Virus record (IMG/VR): IMGVR_UViG_3300046517_000200
Coordinates: 1-29,131 of that record
Direction: 5' to 3' (one strand)
DNA: 29,131 nt
DNA from: a virus
Shown here in pieces: positions 12,160 through 18,722 of this stretch. Positions within the stretch are counted from its first letter, which is position 1, and every line of letters begins with the position of its first letter. The position numbers and the translations under genes are program-made. The notes beneath the pieces were generated by a model, which had not been told where the DNA came from, made no database searches, and saw only the letters and a list, made by a program, of their open reading frames with translations.

Positions 12160-12524
12160 AAGAATCAGAAAAAGCACTAATCGGATCAGCATTTCATATT
12201 TTACAAGGTGAAATATTTATCAATGCACGTAGTAAAGGATTTTATGGTGATCCATACATCCCATTAGACTTAACAAAAGTAAATAAAGGCGAACGAATAG
12301 CTTTAATGCACTCTGAGTTAAGTGAAGCGTTAGAAGGTATTAGAAAAGATAAAATGGATGAACATATTCCAGAATATACTTCTGAAGAAGTAGAATTAGC
12401 AGATTGTATCATCCGAATTTTAGATCATGCAGAGGCTTTTAATTTACGTTTAGTAGATGCTATTATTTCCAAGCATGAGTATAATACTACTAGAGAATAT
12501 ATGCACGGAGGTAAGAAGTTTTAA
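12156..12524 (+). CDS. MazG-like nucleotide pyrophosphohydrolase
   Basis: A 122-aa all-alpha protein with the metal-binding pattern of the MazG superfamily: E54-x2-E57 in HSELSEAL and E80-x2-D83 in EVELADCI, with KHEYN...HGGKKF at the C-terminus. These enzymes cut (d)NTPs to (d)NMP and pyrophosphate. I chose ATG 12156, which overlaps the previous stop as ATGA and follows AAAGAAG, rather than a TTG at 12123. With the diphosphohydrolase-like gene at 13424 it may shape the nucleotide pool during replication. Confidence 0.85.
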   Translation: MKESEKALIGSAFHILQGEIFINARSKGFYGDPYIPLDLTKVNKGERIALMHSELSEALEGIRKDKMDEHIPEYTSEEVELADCIIRILDHAEAFNLRLVDAIISKHEYNTTREYMHGGKKF

Positions 12525-12525
12525 T

Positions 12526-12753
12526 ATGCCATGTGGAGGAATAGATAAATATAAAGACGTCCATCCAGGAGATTGTTTTCTTTGTGGAAAACCAGATGCG
12601 ACACATTATTGTCATGAATGGGATTGTATGTTACATGCGGATTGTATAGTCCCATTCTTAGAAACAGAAGAAGGTAAGATAGTAATTAAACATGGGCATA
12701 GAGTAACAATTTGGTATGAAGACTCTACTGATTCTGAAGTAGAAAAAGTTTAA
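12526..12753 (+). CDS. Small Cys/His-rich protein (75 aa), probable zinc finger
   Basis: C-x2-C (CFLC) at about residue 17, then HYCHEWDCMLHADC, gives eight potential metal ligands in 30 residues, like a cross-brace or B-box style finger. ATG 12526 sits one base after the previous stop; GGAGG lies 15 bases upstream. It ends eight bases before the tRNA gene. Function unknown. Confidence 0.65.
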   Translation: MPCGGIDKYKDVHPGDCFLCGKPDATHYCHEWDCMLHADCIVPFLETEEGKIVIKHGHRVTIWYEDSTDSEVEKV

Positions 12754-12761
12754 TATGCCTA

Positions 12762-12846
12762 GCTTCGCTGGCGGAACTGGTATACGCTACGGACTTAAAA
12801 TCCGTCGAGATTTAATCTCATAAGGGTTCGACTCCCTTGCGAAGCA
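12762..12846 (+). tRNA. tRNA-Leu, anticodon UAA
   Basis: A complete class II cloverleaf. Acceptor stem GCTTCGC/GCGAAGC, discriminator A12846, D arm with GCG/CGC and AACTGGTA loop. Anticodon arm ACGGA-CTTAAAA-TCCGT with anticodon TAA, extra arm GAGATTTAATCTC, T arm AAGGG-TTCGACT-CCCTT. CCA is not encoded, so host nucleotidyltransferase must add it. UUA is a very frequent leucine codon in this AT-rich genome, so the tRNA likely supports phage translation. Confidence 0.97.
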
Positions 12847-12847
12847 A

Positions 12848-12867
12848 TCCGTCGATAAAAAGACGGA
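12848..12867 (+). promoter_or_regulatory. Hairpin directly after the tRNA
   Basis: TCCGTC (12848-12853) pairs with GACGGA (12862-12867) around an 8-base A-rich loop, with no T-run. The bases ATCCGTCGA (12847-12855) exactly repeat 12800-12808 in the anticodon arm of the tRNA. It may act as a processing boundary. The following 34 bases are an unstructured A/C-rich leader for the next gene. Confidence 0.45.
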
Positions 12868-12901
12868 AATCCAAAAACAACAAACAAAGAAAGAAGATAA
12901 A

Positions 12902-13303
12902 ATGAAAATTACATTGACTCCTGCCGATATGTTGAAAGGTGAGCCTCATAAAGAAGGTTGGGTAAAAGCGACTGTTACAGAAGCCATTGCAAGCCCTAAT
13001 AAGGCTCAGGATGGTATTAACTACATCGCAACCTTTCTTATTGAAGATGACCCTGACAAACGAACTATTGATAAAATCTTTAGTTCAAAAGGTATCGGTT
13101 TTATGAAACCATTTCTTGCTGCCTTGGCTGGAAAAACAATTCAACAGTTTATTGAAGAAAAGAAAGCAACAGGTGTTGAATTTGAATTTGACCAAGTTAA
13201 AGGCGGTAAACTTCACATTAAGATTGGATCTAGGTTGTATGATGGCCGCCCGGTTTCTGAAATTCAGGACTTTGCGCCATATAACGCAACGGTTCCTTTC
13301 TAA
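12902..13303 (+). CDS. Putative single-stranded DNA-binding / DUF669-like replication protein
   Basis: A 133-aa protein that begins with a beta-strand-rich region (GWVKATVTEA, YIATFLIEDD, HIKIGSRLYDGRPVSEI) compatible with an OB-like fold, and it ends in VPF. A terminal Pro-Phe is the protein-docking tip of many SSBs, although here the tail is not acidic. Size, place beside a Sak4-like ATPase and polymerase, and the end motif fit the phage ssDNA-binding/DUF669 group. The leader is A-rich and unstructured. Codon use is less A/T-biased than in its neighbours, suggesting high expression. A direct family match cannot be verified here. Confidence 0.6.
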   Translation: MKITLTPADMLKGEPHKEGWVKATVTEAIASPNKAQDGINYIATFLIEDDPDKRTIDKIFSSKGIGFMKPFLAALAGKTIQQFIEEKKATGVEFEFDQVKGGKLHIKIGSRLYDGRPVSEIQDFAPYNATVPF

Positions 13304-13305
13304 AT

Positions 13306-13423
13306 AAACTAACGGGTTCCCGTAAGACTTAGGTTACATGCTTGAAAGAGTAATTCCTTCGCGCGGGATTAAATTAGAGTAAGCGACAACTTTAAGCCCA
13401 CTATTTAAACTTAAGGAGAAGAG
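13306..13423 (+). promoter_or_regulatory. Structured intergenic segment before the 198-aa gene
   Basis: ACGG/CCGT (13312-13315/13320-13323) and TAATTCC/GGGATTA (13351-13357/13365-13371, one G-U) form small hairpins. TTAAG (13392-13396) can pair with CTTAA (13410-13414), next to the ribosome site AAGGAG. Bases 13397-13415 are an exact 19-base repeat of 18550-18568. No T-run is present, so no terminator is claimed; translational control is possible. Confidence 0.4.
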
Positions 13424-14020
13424 ATGAAGAAGAAAGTAAATACTGTTCATATCAATGAGATGGAGAGACTTAATAAATTTAATAGTGATTTGATAGAAGA
13501 AAATAATAGACTACATAATGCTTTAACAGCTTCTATTGATAGAGAAGCTAAGGATACTGGGCCTCAAGATGCTAAGGTAGAACTAACTCCACAATATCAT
13601 TTCAATGATAACTTTAAAACTGGTGCTATTGGAGGGTATAAAGAACAAGAAACTACATTCTCAGGAGGCGCGAAGCGTAAAGTAATCTCAGAATGTTCTC
13701 ATTTAATTTGTCCTGAACTTATGAGAAGGGTAGGACTTATTTATACTGAGGGTCTTAATTCTTACCCAGATAAAAGTGTAACTCATTATGCACAAATTTC
13801 TACAGCACGTTTTGGATTACCACTTGACAATCTTCTCCGCCACCTTGATAATCATTATTTACGTTATCGTCATGGTGATACTAGTGAAGATAACCTCGCG
13901 AAAATAGCTTGGGCTATTCAACAGATAATGCACCAAGAAGATTCAAGTTGCCAACACTATAATATGTTTCTTAAACATGAGGATAGGACAACTAAACCTA
14001 ATACACTTTATGTTGGATAA
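13424..14020 (+). CDS. DUF5664-like dATP/dGTP diphosphohydrolase family protein
   Basis: An N-terminal coiled segment (residues 1-40) precedes a helical core with FSGGAKRKV, ICPELMRRVGLIYTEGLN, LPLDNLLRHLDNHYLRYRHGD and DNLAKIAWAIQQIMHQE. The LLRHLxxH...GD...D-x-LAxxxW pattern is what I associate with the phage DUF5664 family, renamed dATP/dGTP diphosphohydrolase. Such enzymes remove purine dNTPs and in some phages belong to the 2-aminoadenine pathway. No PurZ gene is in this window. Good ribosome site AAGGAG. Moderate confidence in the family, low in the exact substrate. Confidence 0.7.
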   Translation: MKKKVNTVHINEMERLNKFNSDLIEENNRLHNALTASIDREAKDTGPQDAKVELTPQYHFNDNFKTGAIGGYKEQETTFSGGAKRKVISECSHLICPELMRRVGLIYTEGLNSYPDKSVTHYAQISTARFGLPLDNLLRHLDNHYLRYRHGDTSEDNLAKIAWAIQQIMHQEDSSCQHYNMFLKHEDRTTKPNTLYVG

Positions 14021-14216
14021 AAAAGTAGAAAAATGTGGACTCTCGCGGCCACAAGTAAATGTTACTGTGTTAAGTGCAGAAAATAAAGTGGGCCATAATG
14101 GTTCTCTAATTCATGTATGTTCATTGGATAGGGGGCACACTAAACTTGAAAAGAATGCACTAGAATACTGTAGATGTGAATGTGGATATCAGTGGAGGAA
14201 GTTTCATAATGAGTGA
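14010..14216 (+). CDS. Small zinc-ribbon-like protein (68 aa)
   Basis: HVCSLDRGH and, near the C-terminus, YCRCECGYQW give clustered Cys/His. I place the start at ATG 14010, inside the end of the previous gene; an earlier ATG at 13977 is possible and neither has a clear ribosome site. Overlaps the next gene by eight bases. Function unknown. Confidence 0.5.
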   Translation: MLDKKVEKCGLSRPQVNVTVLSAENKVGHNGSLIHVCSLDRGHTKLEKNALEYCRCECGYQWRKFHNE

Positions 14217-14367
14217 AACACATGAGGGAATGTTAGATAAACAAGATAATGATCCAGAAAAGGATAGGTTTAATACAGGAATTTGGGGTCTATGTGAAAG
14301 CTGTGATTACTATACACAACTATGCTTAAATCATGAACATTGTTCTAAATGTTGTAAATGTGAATAA
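14209..14367 (+). CDS. Tiny Cys-rich protein (52 aa)
   Basis: GGAGG lies about ten bases ahead of ATG 14209. The C-terminal half holds seven Cys and two His (CESCDYY, CLNHEHCSKCCKCE), a density suggesting one or two zinc ions or a redox role. A longer frame from TTG/ATG upstream would overlap its neighbour more. Unknown function. Confidence 0.5.
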   Translation: MSETHEGMLDKQDNDPEKDRFNTGIWGLCESCDYYTQLCLNHEHCSKCCKCE

Positions 14368-14368
14368 G

Positions 14369-14542
14369 ATGAATAAAAAAGAATACTCTAATCTCCAAGA
14401 TGGTGATATAGTAGAAAATGTTCAAACTAAACGTAAGTATGTAGTGCGTGTAGAAGATACAGAAACTATACCTAAACTTAGATTAGTAAACTATCAGAAT
14501 GAGTTTAAAGTAATAAGTAAGGTAGTTAGAGAAGAACTATGA
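14369..14542 (+). CDS. Small beta-rich protein (57 aa), unknown
   Basis: Starts one base after the previous stop and overlaps the polymerase start by ATGA. Repeating short strands (DGDIVENVQTKRKYVVRV, KLRLVNYQNEFKVIS) suggest a small beta-barrel. Role unknown; translational coupling to the polymerase is evident. Confidence 0.55.
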   Translation: MNKKEYSNLQDGDIVENVQTKRKYVVRVEDTETIPKLRLVNYQNEFKVISKVVREEL

Positions 14543-17088
14543 TCGAGACAGAAAAAGTTCTAGTTGCTTCCCACGGCTATTCCGATGCAGATATATTTTT
14601 CCTAGGCGGCCATCCTTTAAAAGATGATATTTTAAATGGGATTGCACTTGTAGGATCAATCGAAGGCACTTTAAATTCCTACTTAAGGCCACACGGTATA
14701 AACATTAAGAACTGTTACCGTAGTACCTTCATTAAGGAGAAACTTGCTTACTCAGGTACTAACATTAAACTCTTAAAAGAAGCACTAAATAATGTAGACT
14801 TAAAATATTATGAAGAAGTTTTACTTCAAGAATTACGTGACATTAATCCGACTGTTATTATTCCTCTCGACGATATTGCTCTTGGCGTTGTCTATCCATA
14901 TATCAGTACTATATCTAAACCCAGAAGTAGGAAGTATTGGGTCTATTGTTATCGCGGGAGTGTTTTACCTCTTAGGGCTGATTGGATACTTAGTCTTGGA
15001 TCACAAATTAAAGTTATACCAATAGTAGGCCCGCAACTTTTATACTCCGATGCCACGGCAAGATCCTATACACAATTAGACTTTCAGAAAATAGCAAAAG
15101 AACGACAAAATAGAGATATATCTTCTGAAGGAATAGTTTGGGTATGCCGCCGGTATGAAGAATTTGATAGATTTTTAGACCGTCAATGGAAGAAAGAACC
15201 TAAAAGGGTTACGTTTGATATAGAGACTTACGGTGGTTTAATAACCTGTATTAGTTTTTGCTTTGATGGTTGGGAAGCAGTATCAGTCCCAATGGGAGAC
15301 TATACCTTAGATAAGTATGAACGAGTCTTATTCTGGAAACGTATAGCTAAGATACTTTCTTCAAGTCTTGAGAAGAATAATCAGAATATTAAGTATGACT
15401 GGATTATCCTTGAACGGCATGGATTCTATCTAAATAATGTAACATCTGACTCCATGTTAAAGGGTGCATTAATCTATCCAGAGTTACCTAAGGGACTAGA
15501 TTTCTATACTAGTATCTATACTAACATCCCATACTATAAAGATGAAGGAAAAGAATTTGACCCAAAAAAGCACGATAAAGACAGATTATACTTATATAAC
15601 GCAAAAGATAGCCTTGCGGCCCACATCGTTTCAGTTGAAGAAGATAAAGAGTTGGAAGAAGACCCATATGCAAAACAGTTATATAATAACGAGATTGCTC
15701 CATCAATTCTTATATACAAGAACCTAGACAATACAGGACTTTTAGTAGATAATGAAGTTAAACATAAGAAGCTCGAAAAGTATCATAGACTTTATGATAA
15801 TAATGAATTTATCTTAAGGTCACTTGTAGGCAATAAAGAGTTTAATGCAAGATCCCCTAAACAAGTAGGAAGTTTAATCTATGACCAACTTGGATTTCCC
15901 CTTAGATATAAAACTAACGAATTTGGAGTTAAATCCTTTAAGACCGATAAAGATACGCTTGATGACTTACTTATACACCACGGAGATGACCAAAAAACTG
16001 GTAAAATTGGATATAATATATTATCCAGAATTATCGTATGTAGAAAACTTGCAAAAGTGGTTGAGTATCTCAATACACCATTACATCCAGATAATACTTT
16101 TAGAGGATCTTATAATCTGTCTGGTACAGAAACAGGACGAAGTTCTTGCTCTAAAACTATTGATGAAAGATTTAGAACTTCCGATGATCCTAACTCTACA
16201 AAGGCTACCAAAAGGTTGGGTAGAAGTCTCCAAACAATAAGTAAACATGGCTTTGCTATAGATGAGGAAATATTTAATGATTTCGATGACGCGGAAATTG
16301 CTTCGGATATGCGAGAAATCTTTATCCCACCGCATAACTTTATTTTTATTGAAGGTGACGGAGCAGGAGCAGAAGCGAGGGTTGTTTTTGTTCTTGCTGA
16401 AGACTATGAAAACTTGGCTAATATGGATCTTAAACCAAAGATTCACGCAAAAACTGCTGCGGCGATCTTTAACATGGATGCAAATTTAATTACGTCTAAA
16501 GGTCCCGCGATCCCTAAAGTAGGAATAACTTATTATGACCTTGGAAAAAAAGTGAGACACGCGGGTAACTATCTTATGGGCGCATTTAGAATGGCTCAAA
16601 TGACACATTTACCTTTAGGATTCTGTATAGATGCACTAGAAAAATTTCATGCTAGGGAACCGCAACTTAAGGACGTGTTCCATAAAGAAATAGAAGATAT
16701 TATAAGAAGGACTCGTGTCTTAAGAACTCCTTGGGGCCGCAGCAGGACATTTTATGCTAAATATGATGAATCCTTGCTTAAAGAAGCAATAGCATATATA
16801 CCTCAAAGTACAATAAGTGATCTAACTAAATTTACTATGTGGAGAATAGCAGACCAACTTCCAGGATACATGACGGAATACAAATTTAACTCAGAACAAC
16901 ACGACTCAATACTAGCAACAGTACACAAAGACTTAAAAGAAAAATACTTAGAAACATTCAAAAGAATTTACGAACGACCTATAAACTTTTTAAATTGTAG
17001 CTTAAGTAGGGATTTCGAATTAGTTATTCCTACAGAACTATTCATTGGCGAAGCCAACTGGATGAATATGGTAGAAGTTAAAATATGA
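14539..17088 (+). CDS. Family A DNA polymerase with N-terminal uracil-DNA-glycosylase-like domain
   Basis: Residues about 17-190 resemble a family 4/5-type UDG fold: FFLGGHPLKDD, GIALVGSIEGTLNSYLRPHGI, then VIPIVGPQLLYSD where active enzymes have an HPS motif. Here His is absent, so the domain may be inactive. The 3'-5' exonuclease follows: motif I DIET (D227, E229), motif II IKYDW, motif III YNAKD. Polymerase motifs: A EGDGAGAEAR (D607), B KKVRHAGNYLMG (670-681), C QHDS (H788, D789). The variant motif A and KKxxHxxNYxM motif B are typical of phage polymerases rather than bacterial Pol I. At 849 aa it is a full replicative enzyme, coupled by ATGA to the gene before. The polymerase is certain, the UDG-like domain likely. 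Confidence 0.95.
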   Translation: MIETEKVLVASHGYSDADIFFLGGHPLKDDILNGIALVGSIEGTLNSYLRPHGINIKNCYRSTFIKEKLAYSGTNIKLLKEALNNVDLKYYEEVLLQELRDINPTVIIPLDDIALGVVYPYISTISKPRSRKYWVYCYRGSVLPLRADWILSLGSQIKVIPIVGPQLLYSDATARSYTQLDFQKIAKERQNRDISSEGIVWVCRRYEEFDRFLDRQWKKEPKRVTFDIETYGGLITCISFCFDGWEAVSVPMGDYTLDKYERVLFWKRIAKILSSSLEKNNQNIKYDWIILERHGFYLNNVTSDSMLKGALIYPELPKGLDFYTSIYTNIPYYKDEGKEFDPKKHDKDRLYLYNAKDSLAAHIVSVEEDKELEEDPYAKQLYNNEIAPSILIYKNLDNTGLLVDNEVKHKKLEKYHRLYDNNEFILRSLVGNKEFNARSPKQVGSLIYDQLGFPLRYKTNEFGVKSFKTDKDTLDDLLIHHGDDQKTGKIGYNILSRIIVCRKLAKVVEYLNTPLHPDNTFRGSYNLSGTETGRSSCSKTIDERFRTSDDPNSTKATKRLGRSLQTISKHGFAIDEEIFNDFDDAEIASDMREIFIPPHNFIFIEGDGAGAEARVVFVLAEDYENLANMDLKPKIHAKTAAAIFNMDANLITSKGPAIPKVGITYYDLGKKVRHAGNYLMGAFRMAQMTHLPLGFCIDALEKFHAREPQLKDVFHKEIEDIIRRTRVLRTPWGRSRTFYAKYDESLLKEAIAYIPQSTISDLTKFTMWRIADQLPGYMTEYKFNSEQHDSILATVHKDLKEKYLETFKRIYERPINFLNCSLSRDFELVIPTELFIGEANWMNMVEVKI

Positions 17089-17101
17089 AAGAAAATAAAG
17101 A

Positions 17102-18319
17102 ATGCCGTCAGATTATGTTAGCCTATTCATTGACTATACTCGTGAATACGAGAGTCCTACAAGTTTTTGGAAATGGGCTGCTTATAGTACTATTGCTTCT
17201 TCTTTAAGATTTAATGTATTTCTACAATATAAAAGAAGTAAGATATATCCTAATACATATACCGTACTCTTAGCAGATTCAGCTAAATACCGTAAAGGCG
17301 AGCCAATGAAAGTGTCAAACGCACTTTTAACGGAGACTAATACAACTAAGACTTTTACAGGGACAGCCTCGGTTCAAGGTATACTTGATAAATTATCTCA
17401 AGACTTACCTATAAAAGGAAAAGGTATCACCTTGCGGGGCGGCGCGTGCTTAATTCTTGCAGAAGAATTATCATCATTCTTTGTGGACGATCCTAGACTT
17501 ATTCCGATGTTAACAAGAATGTATGATTTCTCGGAGACATTTCCTTATGACCTCAGATCAGGAACGATTATTATTAAAAACCTATGTGTCAGTATGCTCG
17601 CAGGAAGCAATGAAACATTACTTAGAGAAGTATACACTTCAAGAGCTAACTACGGTGGGTTATTACGAAGAACTCTCCTTATCAAACCAGACGAATTTAG
17701 ACCACCTAATTCATTATTTAATCCAGATAAGATTGTAGATGAACTTAAAGATACAGAGCATTGGAATGAATTAGTCAAAGTACTTTTACAAATTAGTAAA
17801 ATGGCCGGTAGGGTAACTTTAGATGATTGTTCGGCTAGATTTTTTACAACATGGTATGAAGACCTATATAAAAACTATGAAAAGTATGGTAGTAAAACTG
17901 GGGTAGTAGAAGGGATTCATACTCTAATATTAAAGATAGCTATGATATTAGCTGTCTCAGATTCAAGGATGACAATAGAATTAAAGGACATAGAACGGTC
18001 TATACTTGAGGTTACAGCATTAAGACCGAATTATGAAATATATGCTATGGGAAGTGGAAGATCAGAAAAAGCCGGCAGCTCTGCTTTTATATTTAACTTA
18101 TTTTGGCAGGCAAAAGAGAATACGTTAAGTAAACAGGAGATCCTATTTCAATATTGGAATGAGGTTCAAGCTGAGGAATTAGACAGTATTATTGATACTT
18201 TTATTCAAGCTAATTTACTTATGATGGTTCATAAAGGAAATAAAATTTACTTTCAAATGACTCAAAAGGGTATAGATGCTATGACGGCGGCATTAAATAA
18301 TAAAGGTATTAAACCATGA
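17102..18319 (+). CDS. DUF3987-like phage helicase/primase-associated ATPase
   Basis: A RecA-like ATPase core: P-loop-like LLADSAKYRKGEPM (residues 56-69), Walker B-like LILAEELSSFF (116-126), a sensor strand VSMLAGSNE (162-170), and GGLLRRTLL (184-192) that fits an arginine finger. Its order matches DUF3987 proteins, which sit next to polymerases in many phages and are thought to unwind DNA. The last 90 residues (LFWQAKENTLSKQEILFQYW) look like a winged-helix tail. It follows the polymerase by 13 bases, so the two likely form the replisome core. Confidence 0.8.
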   Translation: MPSDYVSLFIDYTREYESPTSFWKWAAYSTIASSLRFNVFLQYKRSKIYPNTYTVLLADSAKYRKGEPMKVSNALLTETNTTKTFTGTASVQGILDKLSQDLPIKGKGITLRGGACLILAEELSSFFVDDPRLIPMLTRMYDFSETFPYDLRSGTIIIKNLCVSMLAGSNETLLREVYTSRANYGGLLRRTLLIKPDEFRPPNSLFNPDKIVDELKDTEHWNELVKVLLQISKMAGRVTLDDCSARFFTTWYEDLYKNYEKYGSKTGVVEGIHTLILKIAMILAVSDSRMTIELKDIERSILEVTALRPNYEIYAMGSGRSEKAGSSAFIFNLFWQAKENTLSKQEILFQYWNEVQAEELDSIIDTFIQANLLMMVHKGNKIYFQMTQKGIDAMTAALNNKGIKP

Positions 18320-18328
18320 GGGCTAAAA

Positions 18329-18514
18329 ATGAGATTTAAATGTGTTTGTTTAATATGTGGAGAGTTTATATGGGTTCGAGGAGAATATGAGTCAGATACG
18401 AATGCTACTACATTGAATGAAAATGATAGTGCATGGGATGAGGCATGTGAACATATTAAGGATGGTAGCGATTATAGTATTATTGATTCTGAACCAATAG
18501 ATGATGAATATTAA
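18329..18514 (+). CDS. Small acidic protein with a C-x2-C motif (61 aa)
   Basis: Begins MRFKCVCLICGEFIWVRG, with three Cys in a C-x-C-x2-C arrangement, then becomes strongly acidic (IDSEPIDDEY at the end). Could be a half zinc ribbon. A GAGGG sits nine bases upstream. Function unknown. Confidence 0.6.
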   Translation: MRFKCVCLICGEFIWVRGEYESDTNATTLNENDSAWDEACEHIKDGSDYSIIDSEPIDDEY

Positions 18515-18517
18515 ATT

Positions 18518-18640
18518 ATGAAAATACAGTATAGAGGATACTACTATATCCCACTATTTAAACTTAAGTTTTGTTATCATAGTGGTCACATATTTATCTT
18601 ATTAGGTTACTGGAGATTTACTTTCTATTTAGGAGATTAA
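18518..18640 (+). CDS. Candidate small aromatic protein (40 aa)
   Basis: Frame from ATG 18518, three bases after the previous stop, to TAA 18640. Rich in Tyr, Phe, Leu and Ile; the stretch HIFILLGYWRFTFYLG could insert in a membrane. The ribosome site is weak. Bases 18550-18568 inside it are an exact repeat of 13397-13415, which raises doubt that it is an ordinary gene. Confidence 0.35.
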   Translation: MKIQYRGYYYIPLFKLKFCYHSGHIFILLGYWRFTFYLGD

Positions 18641-18641
18641 A

Positions 18642-18716
18642 ATGTTAATATATTTCATTGCGTTCTTCTTAGTATGGTTATGGTCTGGTCGATACCCTAA
18701 ACATAGACATAAGTAA
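18642..18716 (+). CDS. Candidate membrane micro-protein (24 aa)
   Basis: A strong ribosome site TTAGGAGA precedes ATG 18642. The product has a hydrophobic stretch (MLIYFIAFFLVWLWSG) and a basic His/Arg/Lys tail. The stop codon TAA (18714-18716) abuts the stop of the opposite-strand gene. As the last + strand gene it could be a lysis or inner-membrane effector. Function unproven. Confidence 0.45.
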   Translation: MLIYFIAFFLVWLWSGRYPKHRHK

Positions 18717-18722
18717 TTACTT
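18711..18722. repeat. 12-bp perfect palindrome at the convergent junction
   Basis: AAGTAATTACTT is identical to its reverse complement and contains the TAA stops of both convergent genes. No stem-loop plus T-run on either strand is found around it, so neither block has an obvious intrinsic terminator here. The palindrome may be a protein site, or a by-product of two abutting TAA stops. Confidence 0.6.

Noticed and set aside
12800-12855. 9-base repeat at the tRNA 3' end as an attachment site
   Set aside because: Too short, placed on the anticodon arm instead of the T arm/3' end, and no integrase is present.
4167-13686. Repeated GCGAAGC (4167, 6539, 13680 and in the tRNA), a sequence known for very stable mini-hairpins
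   Set aside because: The count is close to what base composition predicts on two strands, and the copies outside the tRNA are in coding sequence.
14810-16489. Several 60-120 codon frames on both strands inside the polymerase gene
   Set aside because: All lie in other frames of a clearly coding, motif-rich gene and have no initiation signals.
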